The notes under the pieces: model-generated
Seen by the model: only the letters and a program-made list of their open reading frames with translations
The model's database searches: none
What the model was told of the DNA's origin: nothing
Assembly: GCF_003574315.2 (NCBI RefSeq)
Contig: NZ_AP025739.1
Span: 7,254,001 to 7,318,000 of the forward strand
Direction of reading: 5' to 3'
Source of the DNA: Capsulimonas corticalis
GTDB taxonomy: Bacteria; Armatimonadota; Armatimonadia; Armatimonadales; Capsulimonadaceae
DNA length: 64,000 nt
In this document: positions 1 to 10,200 of the stretch, in pieces
How positions within the stretch are numbered: the stretch's first letter is position 1
How the letters are laid out: each line of letters begins with the position of its first letter
Translations under genes and position numbers: made by a program

Positions 1-7
1 CCATCAC

Positions 8-523
8 ATGCGGGAAGTCATGCTCTGGATCGACCGGAATGGCGGATACATCTGCGCCGCGCCTGTCTGTTCAGATTCGTCCCGCATTTGGAATTTTCTC
101 GCCGCCGATCCCATGCGAGATTGGTGTTCCTCCGAGATCGCGGATCGAATCGGGATGTCGCTCTCCTGCCTGCGGGTCCGGCTCTTTGAGGAAGGAACAT
201 CATTCGTGCGGCTGCTTCATGAGGTTCGAATGGGCCATGCGCTCTCGGAGATTGTCGCCACGAACCGGCCGATCTACAAAATTGCCAGAGAGATCGGTTA
301 TCAATGCGCAGCCCAATTTACCGCCCGTTTTTATGAGCGCTATGGCCTGCGCCCCGGAGATGCGCGAGGGCATGACCGTTCGGTTCGGTCAGAGTCCGCT
401 CCTCCGCGACGAGTTATCGCGCCTGTCCTCGTCCTCAGTGGGACGCATTTGGCCGGAGACAATGAGCAAGATCGGGCGCTAACAGCAATGCAAATGCAGC
501 GCGTTGTGACCGGCAGTATTTGA
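8..523 (+). CDS. AraC-family transcriptional regulator, C-terminal DNA-binding part (5' end possibly outside window)
   Basis: The translation carries a typical AraC two-helix-turn-helix domain at about residues 35-118. The first helix-turn-helix is around WCSSEIADRIGMSLSCLRVR. The second is around IYKIAREIGYQCAAQFTARF, followed by YGLRPGD, which matches the family signature ending RFGLSPxxYR. There are only about 35 residues before the DNA-binding domain and the reading frame is open to the window edge, so the sensor domain may lie upstream and the ATG at 8 need not be the start. About 50 low-complexity residues follow the domain. It lies 58 bases upstream of the first GH5 gene on the same strand, so control of the hydrolase cluster is a reasonable inference, not shown. 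Confidence 0.75.
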   Translation: MREVMLWIDRNGGYICAAPVCSDSSRIWNFLAADPMRDWCSSEIADRIGMSLSCLRVRLFEEGTSFVRLLHEVRMGHALSEIVATNRPIYKIAREIGYQCAAQFTARFYERYGLRPGDARGHDRSVRSESAPPRRVIAPVLVLSGTHLAGDNEQDRALTAMQMQRVVTGSI

Positions 524-581
524 AGTATTCGCTCGTTGGAATACCCTCACGTCCGAGATCAGAAGTAAAAAAAGTAAGTCC

Positions 582-2159
582 ATGAAGTTTCGTTCTAGCC
601 AGACGCGCAGCCTTCGCCCACTGGTCGCAGCCGGCGGCGCCATTTTGGGTTTTCTCGCGCCTTCCATCGCGTTCGCACAGTTGCCGACGCCGACTTACGG
701 GTGGAATCTCGGAAACTCGATGGAGGCGCCCTGCGGCGTCGGCTGCTGGGGCGGGACGCCCACCCAGGCGCTGATCAACGCGGTTGGGAACGCCGGGTTC
801 AACACCATTCGCATCCCCTGCGCGTGGGACAGCCACGCCAACCAGAGCACCCACCAGATCGACGCCGTCTACATGGCGCAGGTCAAGCAGGTGGTCGACT
901 GGTGCTGCGCCCGGGGACTGACCGTTATCATTAACGATCATTGGGACGGCGGCTGGCTGGAAAACAAGCTCACGGGAACAGTAAATCCCTCGATCAACGC
1001 GAAGATGAAGTCTTACTGGACGCAGATCGCGAACACATTTTCCGGATATGATAACCGACTGCTCTTTGCCGCCGCCAATGAGCCAAACGTCAAGACTGCC
1101 GCGCAGATGTCTGAGTTGATGACCTATTACCAGACGTTCGTCGACGCTGTACACGGCGGAGGGGGCAATAACGATGCGCGCTGGCTGGTAGTCCAGGGGC
1201 CGGGCGCCGATATCGACACAACGAATTCGTTGATGAAGACCCTGCCGTCTGACCCGAAGCCCGGCCATCTGATGGTTGAAATACACTTTTATGGCCCGTA
1301 TCAGTTCTGCCTGATGACCAGCGATCAGTCCTGGGGCAAGATGTTCTACTTCTGGGGGCAGGGATATCATTCCGCCACCCTGCCCTCGCGCAACGCGGCT
1401 TCGGGTGAAGAAGCCATTGTAGACGCGCAGTTCCAAAAAATGTACGACCAGTTTACCAGAAAGGGCGTTCCTGTCATCGTTGGCGAACTCCGCGCCGAAC
1501 CACACGCGGCAAACCACGAGTTGAACGGAGCGAACTTGGACCTGAACCATGCCGCGACGACATACTGGAACAAGTATGTCATTGATTCCGCACAGAGCCA
1601 CGGACTGTCTCCTATCTGCTGGGATACTCCGGGAGCGATTTTCAATTTCAAGAACGGCGCGATCCTTGATCCAGCCGCCGCACGCGCATTGACGGGAGGC
1701 TCGGCTCTTCCGCCCCCTGGAGGCGACGGGGCGCAGTACTGTTTTGAGCTTAGCAGACAGGGAATGACATCAAGCGGATCTCCAATCACGGGCGCTGCGC
1801 CGTCAGCCACCCGTAAGTTTGCCGGTTCGCGTTCGCTCGCGCTGAGCTTCAACGGCGCCGCAGGAACATCATCGGTCTCGATCGCGGCGCCGTCCACACC
1901 GGCGGGCAAAAAGATCACGTTCCATGTCTGGATTCCGAGCGGAAGCAAGATCAGCGCGGTCCAGCCATATACGATAGACCACAACGGGGCTCGGACGGGA
2001 GCCTGGAAGTCGATCAGAAACCTTAAGACAGACGCCTGGAACACCATTACCGTGACGTTGCCGTTGAAAGCCGCCACGCCGCTTCAGCAAATCGGCGTGC
2101 AGTTCACCACAAACGCAAGATGGACCGGTACCTGCTACGTCGACTCGATAAGCTGGTAA
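582..2159 (+). CDS. Secreted GH5 endoglucanase-type enzyme with C-terminal beta-sandwich module
   Basis: Encodes 525 residues with a Sec signal peptide ending near FAQ (about residue 28). The GH5 barrel spans about residues 32-370. The proton donor is E167 in AAANEP and the nucleophile is E302 in VIVGELRAE; the early motif YGWNLGNSMEA is typical of GH5 endoglucanases. Residues 385-525 form a beta-rich module, probably carbohydrate-binding, that the neighbouring GH5 paralogue does not have. Family members cleave internal beta-1,4 links of cellulose, xyloglucan or mannan; the neighbourhood favours a glucan backbone. It should act outside the cytoplasm. The start is followed directly by the signal peptide and preceded by an A-rich leader with only a weak ribosome site. 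Confidence 0.9.
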   Translation: MKFRSSQTRSLRPLVAAGGAILGFLAPSIAFAQLPTPTYGWNLGNSMEAPCGVGCWGGTPTQALINAVGNAGFNTIRIPCAWDSHANQSTHQIDAVYMAQVKQVVDWCCARGLTVIINDHWDGGWLENKLTGTVNPSINAKMKSYWTQIANTFSGYDNRLLFAAANEPNVKTAAQMSELMTYYQTFVDAVHGGGGNNDARWLVVQGPGADIDTTNSLMKTLPSDPKPGHLMVEIHFYGPYQFCLMTSDQSWGKMFYFWGQGYHSATLPSRNAASGEEAIVDAQFQKMYDQFTRKGVPVIVGELRAEPHAANHELNGANLDLNHAATTYWNKYVIDSAQSHGLSPICWDTPGAIFNFKNGAILDPAAARALTGGSALPPPGGDGAQYCFELSRQGMTSSGSPITGAAPSATRKFAGSRSLALSFNGAAGTSSVSIAAPSTPAGKKITFHVWIPSGSKISAVQPYTIDHNGARTGAWKSIRNLKTDAWNTITVTLPLKAATPLQQIGVQFTTNARWTGTCYVDSISW

Positions 2160-2429
2160 TTTTTTGAGAAAGGAGAATGTAGACGCTATCACAATGGAAG
2201 CGGCGTAAATCAAACAAATTTATTCCTATTGAAATTATGACAATATTGACAGTATTCATTGAATGGCCGCCGCCGCTATGATTATCGGCGGAGTATCGGG
2301 CGCTGTTGGCCTGTGCCCGGAGAAAGGAAGTTCTGCTAAAACCATTGGAGCATCCCTAGTGACAAAACATCAGCTTACGAATGGTCTCGTTGAGTATCGA
2401 GATCGCTTCTTTCAATGAGAAAGGTGTCT

Positions 2430-3980
2430 ATGAAGACGCACACACACAAATCGAAGATTGCATCTTTTGCTACAATTGCAGCTTTACTAACGATTCCGAC
2501 TGCCGCTTTCGCGCAGCTTCCGAATCCCACCTATGGATGGAATCTCGGAAATACGATGGAGGCGACCTGCGGCGTCGGCTGCTGGAGTCCCCAGCCGACG
2601 CAGGCGCTGATCAACTCCGTGGCCAGCTCTGGATTCAACACGGTCCGCATTCCCTGCGCCTGGGACACGCACGCCAACCAGAGCACCTACCAGATCGACG
2701 CCGCCTACATGGCGCAGGTCAAGCAGGTGGTCGACTGGTGCTATGCTCGGGGGCTGACCGTTATCATTAACGATCACTGGGATGGCGGCTGGCTGGACAG
2801 CAACCTCTCGGGAACCGTCAAGCCCACGATCAGCGCTAAGATGAACGCGTACTGGACACAGATCGCGACCACCTTTGCCGGCTATGACAACCACCTGCTC
2901 TTCGCCGCCGCCAACGAACCGCCCGTCGACAACTCCGCCAAGATGTCGGAGCTCATGTCCTACTACCAGACCTTCGTCAATGCGGTCCGAGCCAAGGGCG
3001 GCAACAACAGCTCCCGCTGGCTGGTGGTTCAGGGACCGAGCGCCGATATCGACAAGACTAACACTCTGATGACGTCCCTGCCATCCGACCCGACGCCGGG
3101 CCGCCTGATGGTGGAGATCCACTACTATACGCCCTATCAGTTCACGCTGATGGATGGCGATGCGTCGTGGGGCACCATGTTTTACTTCTGGGGCCAGGGA
3201 TATCACTCCACGACCAATCCCTCCCGCAACTCGACCTGGGCCGAGGAATCCTACACGGACGCCGAGTTCCAGAAGATGCAAACCCAGTTCACAAGCAAGG
3301 GCATTCCCGTCGTCATCGGTGAGTTCCGCGCTGAAGGGAAAGGGGGACTGTCAGATCCGGACAAGAGCCTCAATCGCGCCTCGACGACGTACTGGGATAA
3401 GTATGTCGTGACTTCCGCCCACAACCATGGCATGGCTCCGATCTGCTGGGATACCTCAGGGCAGCTTTTCGACTGGACCACAGGCGCCGTTCAGGACCAG
3501 GCCCAGATCAGTCCGCTGACGGGCGGCTTGGCGCTTCCGCCTCCAACCAACACCCTGATCCCGAACGGAACCTACACCATCGTCGGCGTCCAGAGCGGCA
3601 AGGCCCTCGACGATCCTAGCTGGTCCTCGACCGACGGCGCCCAGATGGACATCTATACCGTCAACGGCGGTAACAACCAGAAGTGGACGCTCACCAACCT
3701 GGGCAACAACGTCGTCAAGCTGATCAACGTCTTTAGCGGCAAGGCCCTCGAAGTCAACGGATGGTCCGGTTCAAACGGCGCGGCGGTCGACCAGTGGGCG
3801 TCGTCTGGTGGAGCAAATCAGCAGTGGGTGGTGTGTCCCGCTGCCCCGGGCGTCTACAACCTGAAAAACGTCAATAGCGGAAAGATCCTGGAAGTATACG
3901 GCGCCAGCGCCGCGAATGGCGCGACAGTCGACCAGTGGTCCGCAGGCGAGGGCGCGCACCAGCAATGGAAGTTCCAGTAG
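2430..3980 (+). CDS. Secreted GH5 endoglucanase-type enzyme with ricin-type (CBM13-like) beta-trefoil
   Basis: Encodes 516 residues. The ATG at 2430 is preferred over the in-frame ATG at 2415 because AAAGGTG sits five bases before it and it opens directly onto a signal peptide ending AFAQ. The GH5 barrel has donor E163 (AAANEP) and nucleophile E298 (VVIGEFRAE). From about residue 380 a beta-trefoil lectin follows, with repeated SGKALxxxxxSxxxGAxxxxW/QW patterns typical of ricin-type CBM13. The barrel is a close paralogue of the gene at 582-2159, with stretches identical at DNA level (for example around 877-913 and 2706-2742), so this is a tandem duplication with different C-terminal modules. 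The 270-base gap before it holds a TTGACA at 2246 without a good -10 box and a small GC hairpin at 2270-2291. Confidence 0.92.
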   Translation: MKTHTHKSKIASFATIAALLTIPTAAFAQLPNPTYGWNLGNTMEATCGVGCWSPQPTQALINSVASSGFNTVRIPCAWDTHANQSTYQIDAAYMAQVKQVVDWCYARGLTVIINDHWDGGWLDSNLSGTVKPTISAKMNAYWTQIATTFAGYDNHLLFAAANEPPVDNSAKMSELMSYYQTFVNAVRAKGGNNSSRWLVVQGPSADIDKTNTLMTSLPSDPTPGRLMVEIHYYTPYQFTLMDGDASWGTMFYFWGQGYHSTTNPSRNSTWAEESYTDAEFQKMQTQFTSKGIPVVIGEFRAEGKGGLSDPDKSLNRASTTYWDKYVVTSAHNHGMAPICWDTSGQLFDWTTGAVQDQAQISPLTGGLALPPPTNTLIPNGTYTIVGVQSGKALDDPSWSSTDGAQMDIYTVNGGNNQKWTLTNLGNNVVKLINVFSGKALEVNGWSGSNGAAVDQWASSGGANQQWVVCPAAPGVYNLKNVNSGKILEVYGASAANGATVDQWSAGEGAHQQWKFQ

Positions 3981-4015
3981 GCTCTCTTGCTAGAGAGACT
4001 CATCGGTGGAAATAA

Positions 4016-4068
4016 GCCCGGTCGGATTCCAAGATGCGCGCCCGCCAATCTTGCTGGTCCGGCCGGGC
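4016..4068 (+). terminator. Strong compound hairpin after the second GH5 gene
   Basis: GCCCGGTCGGA at 4016 pairs with TCCGGCCGGGC ending at 4068 with one wobble, and an inner CAAGAT/ATCTTG stem sits inside it. The sequence after it is AT-rich (GGAAATATTTAG) but has no clean T-run. It may be a terminator or an mRNA 3' stabiliser. Confidence 0.5.
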
Positions 4069-4246
4069 GGAAATATTTAGTATTACAGCAACTATTGAAA
4101 TACAGTAAGCGATTAAAGCGAGACTGATAAGAAAAGCAGGATACCTTCCAATCGGACCTATCGCAAATACAAAAGTCCTGCGTTTCCAGGTGCGGCGCTC
4201 CGAAATGGGCCGGCGCCGTTGTTTCGAAGATCCAAGGAGAACAGTG

Positions 4247-4945
4247 ATGTTGAAGAGGAAATTCCGGTCTGTTTATGGGGCGGTTCCCCTCGTGGCGGCC
4301 ATCGTAACCATGGCGCCGGCGGCGTATGCCTGGACCTACCAAGCCGACGGGCAATGGGCTCAATTTAACTTCGGCAATTGGACAGTGTACCAAAACGAGT
4401 GGGGCTCTTCGGCTCCCTGCACTCTGTACGCCAACAACGCCAATAACTGGGCTTCAGCCGGAAGCTGGACGGGTGGCGGCACTAAGGGCTATCCCCATGC
4501 ACAATCCACGGTTCTCAACTACGACATTTACAGCTACTGGTTTGTATCCGGCTTTAATGTAAGCCCGCCCTCCGGAGCCCTATACACTTATATGTATGAC
4601 ATGTGGACGGCCAACCAGCAAGACGAGCTCATCGTCGTTGAGCATTCCAACAATAGTGGAAACTGGGGAACCCAAATCGCTTCCAATCAAACCATTGGGG
4701 GCAGATTCTACTCCTCTGTCTGGCAAGCAAGTAACGGCTCGAACAACGTGCTGATTTTTAGCCCGGGCAGCATGCGAGATAGCGGTAACGAAGATTGTAA
4801 CGCTTACTTTAAGTGGGCTTCCCAGAACGGTAAGTTGCACAACAACACTCTGCGGGAAGTCTCCTTTGGAGTCGAACCGACCGCGACGAATGGATGGCAG
4901 CAGTTCACTACTAACTCCTTCTGGGGTTCCTACGGCCACAATTAG
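4247..4945 (+). CDS. Secreted GH12 endo-beta-1,4-glucanase / xyloglucanase
   Basis: Encodes 232 residues, a normal size for GH12. The signal peptide ends at AAYA before WTYQ. Family hallmarks are visible: NEWGSS near residue 45, a GGTKGYPHAQ segment matching the family KSYP motif, MYDMWT followed by DELIVVEH with nucleophile E127, and VSFGVEPT with proton donor E210. The roughly 83-residue spacing of the two glutamates is as in known GH12 enzymes. The start chosen is the ATG at 4247, eight bases after AAGGAGA; the GTG at 4190 would place 19 charged residues before the signal peptide. Known activities are on beta-glucan and xyloglucan. It is probably secreted with the flanking GH5 and GH44 enzymes. 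Confidence 0.85.
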   Translation: MLKRKFRSVYGAVPLVAAIVTMAPAAYAWTYQADGQWAQFNFGNWTVYQNEWGSSAPCTLYANNANNWASAGSWTGGGTKGYPHAQSTVLNYDIYSYWFVSGFNVSPPSGALYTYMYDMWTANQQDELIVVEHSNNSGNWGTQIASNQTIGGRFYSSVWQASNGSNNVLIFSPGSMRDSGNEDCNAYFKWASQNGKLHNNTLREVSFGVEPTATNGWQQFTTNSFWGSYGHN

Positions 4946-4978
4946 GGGCCTGAGTTCCCGGGACGCCTAACTTCTGGC

Positions 4979-4997
4979 GCCGCCGTTAACCGGCGGC
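4979..4997 (+). terminator. GC hairpin downstream of GH12
   Basis: GCCGCCG and CGGCGGC pair around a TTAAC loop. There is no T-run, so termination is possible but not certain. Confidence 0.35.
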
Positions 4998-5109
4998 AGC
5001 GGATCTGATGCTCGCGCGGCGTTTGGGATTTCATTACCAGGCGCCGCGCATCCGTTCCATAGACCTCCGCAATGATGATCGGCTGCCTGAGCCGAAGGGA
5101 TGAGTATCG

Positions 5110-6903
5110 TTGAAAAATGCAACCTTGGCCGCGAGATCCGCAGTAATTGCCGTCGCATCGTTATGCGCCGTCGCGGCCGCCGGCCCCCTGATTACGCACG
5201 GGTTCGTCTCCAAGCGGCGCGCCGTATCCATTCGCGCAGAGGGGGCCCGCCCTTCCGGGGCAGCGGCGACTGTCGATGGCGAAAACATCTCCCTGTCGAA
5301 TGTCGCCGATGTGGCCATGCGCAAGTCCGGCCCAGTGATACTCGAGCAGCTGATCGGCAACGCCTTGATCGACCAGGAGGCGCGGAAGGACAACATCGCG
5401 GTCTCCCAAGCCGACATAGACGCCCGGGTCGCGAATGTGCGCGCCATGATGAAGCCCCGGATCCTTGAGGATGAGCTGAAACAGCATCACATATCTCTCG
5501 ACGCCATGCGCGACGAACTGCGGATCGAGATGGAAGCCGAACGCCTCTCATCGAGCCTCCTGCCACATGTGAAGATGCGCCGCGTCCGCGAGATTCTGGT
5601 GCGGGTTCGGCCTCCAGGCGCCGCGCCGCTCCAGGGAGATTCGATGCATAGCGCGGCCGAGGCGAAGGCGATCGTTACGACAATCGAGCGAGGCTTGAAA
5701 GCTGGGACCAGCTTCGAGGATCTCGCGCAGCAATACTCCGACGACACAGCAAACAAACAAAAAGGCGGCGACATCGGCGTCGTGGCCGATGTTCCGAATT
5801 CCGCCAGCGATTCTTCCACCCAAATGTTGTGCGCTCAGCCGGCGGTGTTTCGCGCCGTGTTCGCTCTCAAGCCCGGCGCCGTGACCCTGCCGCCCGTAAC
5901 CAGCGCATTTGGATACCATTTCCTGAAGGTTGTCAGCTCCGCCGAGGCTCATGGGGCGATTGAGAACGACCTGTATACCATCGCGGCGTCCCGGATCAAG
6001 GAAGGGCTATTCAAGATTTATGCTCCTAAATTCGTTCAGTCCCTGAGAGACAAGGCGAATGTCCAGACATATCTCGGGACGAACGAGTCCGGGCCGTCCG
6101 AAATTGCCGCCTCCATAAACGGTCAGAACATCACGGTATTGCAGGTAGCGGACCTGGCGACGCGGCTCGCCGGACCGCCCGCGCTCGACGACATGATCAC
6201 CAACGTTATGGTGCAGCACGAGGCGTCAAAGCAGAATGTCGTGGTCGCGCCCGCCGAAGTCGATGCCGCCCTGAATGAAATACGCAATGACATCAAGCCG
6301 AGGACGCTCGACGATCTCCTCAATGAGAGCCATGAGACAATGGCCGAATTTCGAACGGCTCAGATGTACCGGCTGCTCGCCGGCAAGCTCGTTGTGGAAT
6401 CAATGACGCCCCAGCCGGCGACGCATACCAAACAGATCCTCATCTTGACGCGCGGCGCGACGGCGTCGCGCATATCGGGGGCCAGGCCGCATACCGAATC
6501 GGAAGCGCGCGCCATTATAGCAGAAATCCAGAATGGGCTCAAAAGCGGCAGGACATTCGAAGATCTTGCAAGACGATACTCCGAAGATCCAGCTTCCAGG
6601 AAGGCCGGCGGCGACCTCGGCGTCATCCGACAATACAAACTTCCCTTTGGAGTGAAGGTACTCGCGGCGGCGCAGTCATTGAAGCCGGGCGAGATTACCG
6701 CGACCCCGGTGCAATCGGATTATGGCTTCCATCTCCTCAAGGCCGTATCGACGAGTTCGAGTCATCCCCAGTCCGAGAACGAGTTGTATGTGGCCGAGCA
6801 AAAGGCCTTTGAGGCGGCCGAGATACAAATGTTCCTGCGCGGATATCTCAAGTCATTGCGCGGCAAACATCAAGTCGTGAATTACCTGTCATCCGGGCTC
6901 TAA
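5110..6903 (+). CDS. Parvulin-type peptidyl-prolyl isomerase with two SurA/PrsA-like units
   Basis: Encodes 597 residues from a TTG start with a purine-rich GAAGGGATGAG upstream. An N-terminal hydrophobic segment (about residues 8-32) acts as signal or anchor. The protein is an internal duplication. Residues 52-310 and 330-590 each hold a SurA-like N-terminal helical part (DGENISLSNVADVA against NGQNITVLQVADLA) and a rotamase domain with FEDLAQQYSDD / FEDLARRYSED, GGDIGV / GGDLGV and FGYHFLKV / YGFHLLKA. Parvulins speed prolyl isomerisation and chaperone secreted proteins. Its place between secreted hydrolases suggests a foldase for them; this is inference from position. Confidence 0.85.
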   Translation: MKNATLAARSAVIAVASLCAVAAAGPLITHGFVSKRRAVSIRAEGARPSGAAATVDGENISLSNVADVAMRKSGPVILEQLIGNALIDQEARKDNIAVSQADIDARVANVRAMMKPRILEDELKQHHISLDAMRDELRIEMEAERLSSSLLPHVKMRRVREILVRVRPPGAAPLQGDSMHSAAEAKAIVTTIERGLKAGTSFEDLAQQYSDDTANKQKGGDIGVVADVPNSASDSSTQMLCAQPAVFRAVFALKPGAVTLPPVTSAFGYHFLKVVSSAEAHGAIENDLYTIAASRIKEGLFKIYAPKFVQSLRDKANVQTYLGTNESGPSEIAASINGQNITVLQVADLATRLAGPPALDDMITNVMVQHEASKQNVVVAPAEVDAALNEIRNDIKPRTLDDLLNESHETMAEFRTAQMYRLLAGKLVVESMTPQPATHTKQILILTRGATASRISGARPHTESEARAIIAEIQNGLKSGRTFEDLARRYSEDPASRKAGGDLGVIRQYKLPFGVKVLAAAQSLKPGEITATPVQSDYGFHLLKAVSTSSSHPQSENELYVAEQKAFEAAEIQMFLRGYLKSLRGKHQVVNYLSSGL

Positions 6904-6908
6904 ATCAC

Positions 6909-6943
6909 GCGCCGACGTCCGAAATCGGCGGACGGCGCCTTTA
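6909..6943 (+). terminator. Terminator after the parvulin gene
   Basis: GCGCC and GTCCG pair with CGGAC and GGCGC, leaving a three-base bulge and a seven-base loop. CTTTAT follows directly. Confidence 0.6.
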
Positions 6944-7136
6944 TCGATAAGTGTATCCATATTTATACAATATTGCGCATGTCCATATCCATGAAATTAC
7001 ATCCTGCATAGCGTCTTCAAACAGACCTCAGCACGCCACACCCGATCGGACCAGCTTGAATTCCCCGTTTCTCTCGCTATACCTGCATCACGAAGCCTCC
7101 TCACTTCATAATTTCATATGTTTTTTGTGACATCTC

Positions 7137-7165
7137 TTGACAACAGTGAGCACGAGTGATAAACT
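7137..7165 (+). promoter_or_regulatory. Sigma70-type promoter upstream of GH44
   Basis: TTGACA at 7137-7142, a 17-base spacer and TAAACT at 7160-7165. The start codon of the GH44 gene is about 110 bases downstream. Confidence 0.6.
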
Positions 7166-7273
7166 GTAGGGGATATTGATAAATCGGATACATCATATTG
7201 TTACGCGAGAAGCGACGCGCCAAGCTCCGAGGAATCAAAGGCGCATCCGCGCTGGCTAAGGACGGTATTCTCA

Positions 7274-10200
7274 ATGTTGTTAAAGCACTCTATCGCAGGT
7301 TTCAGGACATTCCTCATCCCGTTGCTCGCCGTTCCCGCAATGCTTCTGACTGGTCCGGCGGCTCGCTCCCAGGACCTAGCCATCTACACCGACTCGCTTC
7401 AGAACGGCTGGCAGAACTGGAGCTGGGCCACGACGGATCTGGGCAACGGCAGCCCCGTCCACGCCGGCGCCGATTCCATCTCCGTCACTGCGGGCGGATG
7501 GGCCGCGCTTTACCTGCATTCGAATCCGATCGACACGTCACCCTACACCAGCCTCAGCTTCTGGATCAACGGCGGCCCAACGGGCGGACAGCTCCTCCAG
7601 GTGGCGGCGGATCGCAACGGAGGCGGGCAGGCAGGCTACCAACTCAGCCCTCTGACCAGCGGATGGCAGCAGATCACGATCCCATTGTCGGCGCTTGGCG
7701 TGGCCGACGTCACGGACTTCGACGGTTTCTACATCCAGGACCGCACTGGAACGTCCCAGCCGACGTTCTACGTCGATGACATCTCGCTGATCGGGCTGCC
7801 GATCGGCAGCGTCTCCATCGACGCCGCCGCCAACGTCCATCCGATCAGCCCCTACATCTACGGCATAAACTGGGGAAGCCCGGCCCAGCTGCTGGACATG
7901 AATAGCCGCACCAACCGCGGCGGCGGCAATACGATGTCCACCTACAACTGGAAGAACAACGCCAGCAATCACGCCGCGGACTGGTTTTTCGAAAGCCTCG
8001 GAGGAAGCTCCACCGTTCCCGGAGACGGCGAAGATAGCTTCATCACCAGCACCAAGTCCGCAAACGCCGAACCGATGGTGACCATCCCGACACTCGGATG
8101 GGTCGCCAAAGAAGGACCCAACGGAGAACGGTACGCCAGCTTCTCCGTCGCCAAGTACGGAGCCCAGACGTCCACCGACCCCTGGTGGCCAGACGCCGGC
8201 AATGGCTACCTCCTGAACGGATCCGCCGTGACCGGCAACGACCCCAATGATGCTTTCGTTCCGTCGGACGTGAACTACATCAAGCCGGACCTTGCGCGCA
8301 TCGTCAGCAAGTTCGGCCAAGCGGCCAACGGCGGCGTCAAGTTCTACATTCTCGACAATGAAGTAGACGCCTGGCACTCCACGCATCGCGACGCTCACCC
8401 GGTGGGCGCAACCATCGATGAAATGCTCAACGACACCGAGGCCTACGGCTCCGCCGTCAAAGCCGCCGATCCGACCGCGAAAGTCGTCGGTCTGGAAGTG
8501 TGGAATTGGACAGGTTGTTTTACAAGCGGCTATGACGCTCAGCATGGCCAGGGAACCGACCGCTCGTCCCATGGAAACATGGATGTTTACCCCTACATTC
8601 TCCAGCAGTTAAAAGCGTACGAGCAGGCGACCGGGGTTCGCGCGCTGGACTACCTGAGCATCCATTTTTATCCGCAGGGGAACGATGCGAGCGGCGACAA
8701 TAGCGTCGCCAATCAGCTGCTGCGTAACCGCGCCACCCGCCAGCTCTGGGACCGGAATTACACGTCTGAGAGCTGGATGAACACCAAGATTTACGCCATC
8801 CCGCACCTGAAGGATTGGATCAACACGTACTACCCGGGAACGAAGACGGCGATCACCGAGTACAACTGGGGCGTCGAGAACACCATGAACGGCGCGACGA
8901 CCATGGCGGACGAGCTTGGCGTCTTCGGCCGGGAGGGGCTCGACATCGCCACGCGCTGGGGCGTACCGGCCAGCCCCAGCTATGAGGCGTTCAAGCTCTA
9001 TACCAACTACGACGGGAACAAGTCGACCTTCGGCGACACGAGCGTCGGCGCCACGGTGGTCAATCCGGACTACCTCTCGACCTTCGCCGCGATCCGCAGC
9101 AGCGACGGCGCTCTGACGATCATGGTAATCAACAAGACGCTCTCGGGAACGACTCCGGTCACGCTCAACATCGCCAACTTCAAGGCCGCCTCGTCGTCGC
9201 ACGTCTGGCAGGTCAGTTCCCCGGCCATCGTCCAGCAGCCGGACGTTCCAGTGACTTCGGGGACCATCAGCCTGACGGTCCCTGCCTCCTCGATCACCCT
9301 ATTCGTCGTGCCGACTCTCACGTCCCCGATCCTGAAGACCCTGACGGCCAGCGCATCAGCGGTCGCTGGCGCGAACCTGACAGCATACGCCACCCTCCAG
9401 CAGCCTGCGCCCGTCGGAGGAGCTCATATACTGATCAGCAGCAGCTCTCCCGCGATTAGCTCCGGCATGATCGTCATCCCCGCCGGGGCTTCGAGCGGCT
9501 CGACGGCGCTCGCCACGCATCCCGTCGCCGCCGACGCGCTCGTGACGCTGAGCGCGCCCTCGGGCGACGCGACGAAGAGTGTGAACGCCGCCGTACTGGC
9601 GTCCTTCCAGAATATCGCCTTTGCTGCTCCCTCCGGGTACGGCGGCTTGGCGACCGCCATCGGAGTAGCGCTCTCCGGCCCGGCTCCGGCGGGCGGGGTA
9701 ACGGTGACGCTGTCGAGCTCTGACAGCAAGATGCTGCCTGCGGGAACGCGGTTCACCATCCCCGCCGGTTCGTCCGGCGCATGGCTGAAAGTCACCCCCA
9801 CCCCGGTCACCTCCGACACGGTCGTCACGGCGACCGCGACGCTCGGGTCCGTGACGAAGTCCGCAAGCTATACCGTGAAACCTGCGACGCTGCAAAGCGT
9901 GACGGCGCCCGCAACCGTGAACGCCGGTTTGAACATCACCGTCCGGGCTTACCTGACCGGCCCCGCCCCTGCGGGGGGAATTGCCGTTCCGGTCGTGTCC
10001 AGCTCGGCAGCCATCACTGGATCAACGATCTCGGTCCCCGCTGGCGCTGTGAACGGCTCGGGGGTATTCGGCTCGCACCCCGTCGCCGCCGATACGCTCG
10101 TCACGCTGACAGGAAGCGTCGGCGGCGTGACGAAGAGCGCGAATGTCACCGTACTGGCGTCATTGCAGACCATCGCCTTCAGCGCTCCGTCCGGCAAGGG

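Larger units (their letters stand above)
6904..7273. other. 370-base intergenic region: terminator, then promoter
   Basis: The region begins with the terminator at 6909-6943, has an AT-rich middle without convincing coding potential, and ends with a sigma70-like promoter at 7137-7165. The split of terminator and promoter suggests that GH44 starts a new transcript. Confidence 0.6.

Noticed and set aside
2246-2274. Promoter before the second GH5 gene
   Set aside because: TTGACA is present, but at 16-18 bases there is only GC-rich sequence and no -10 box.
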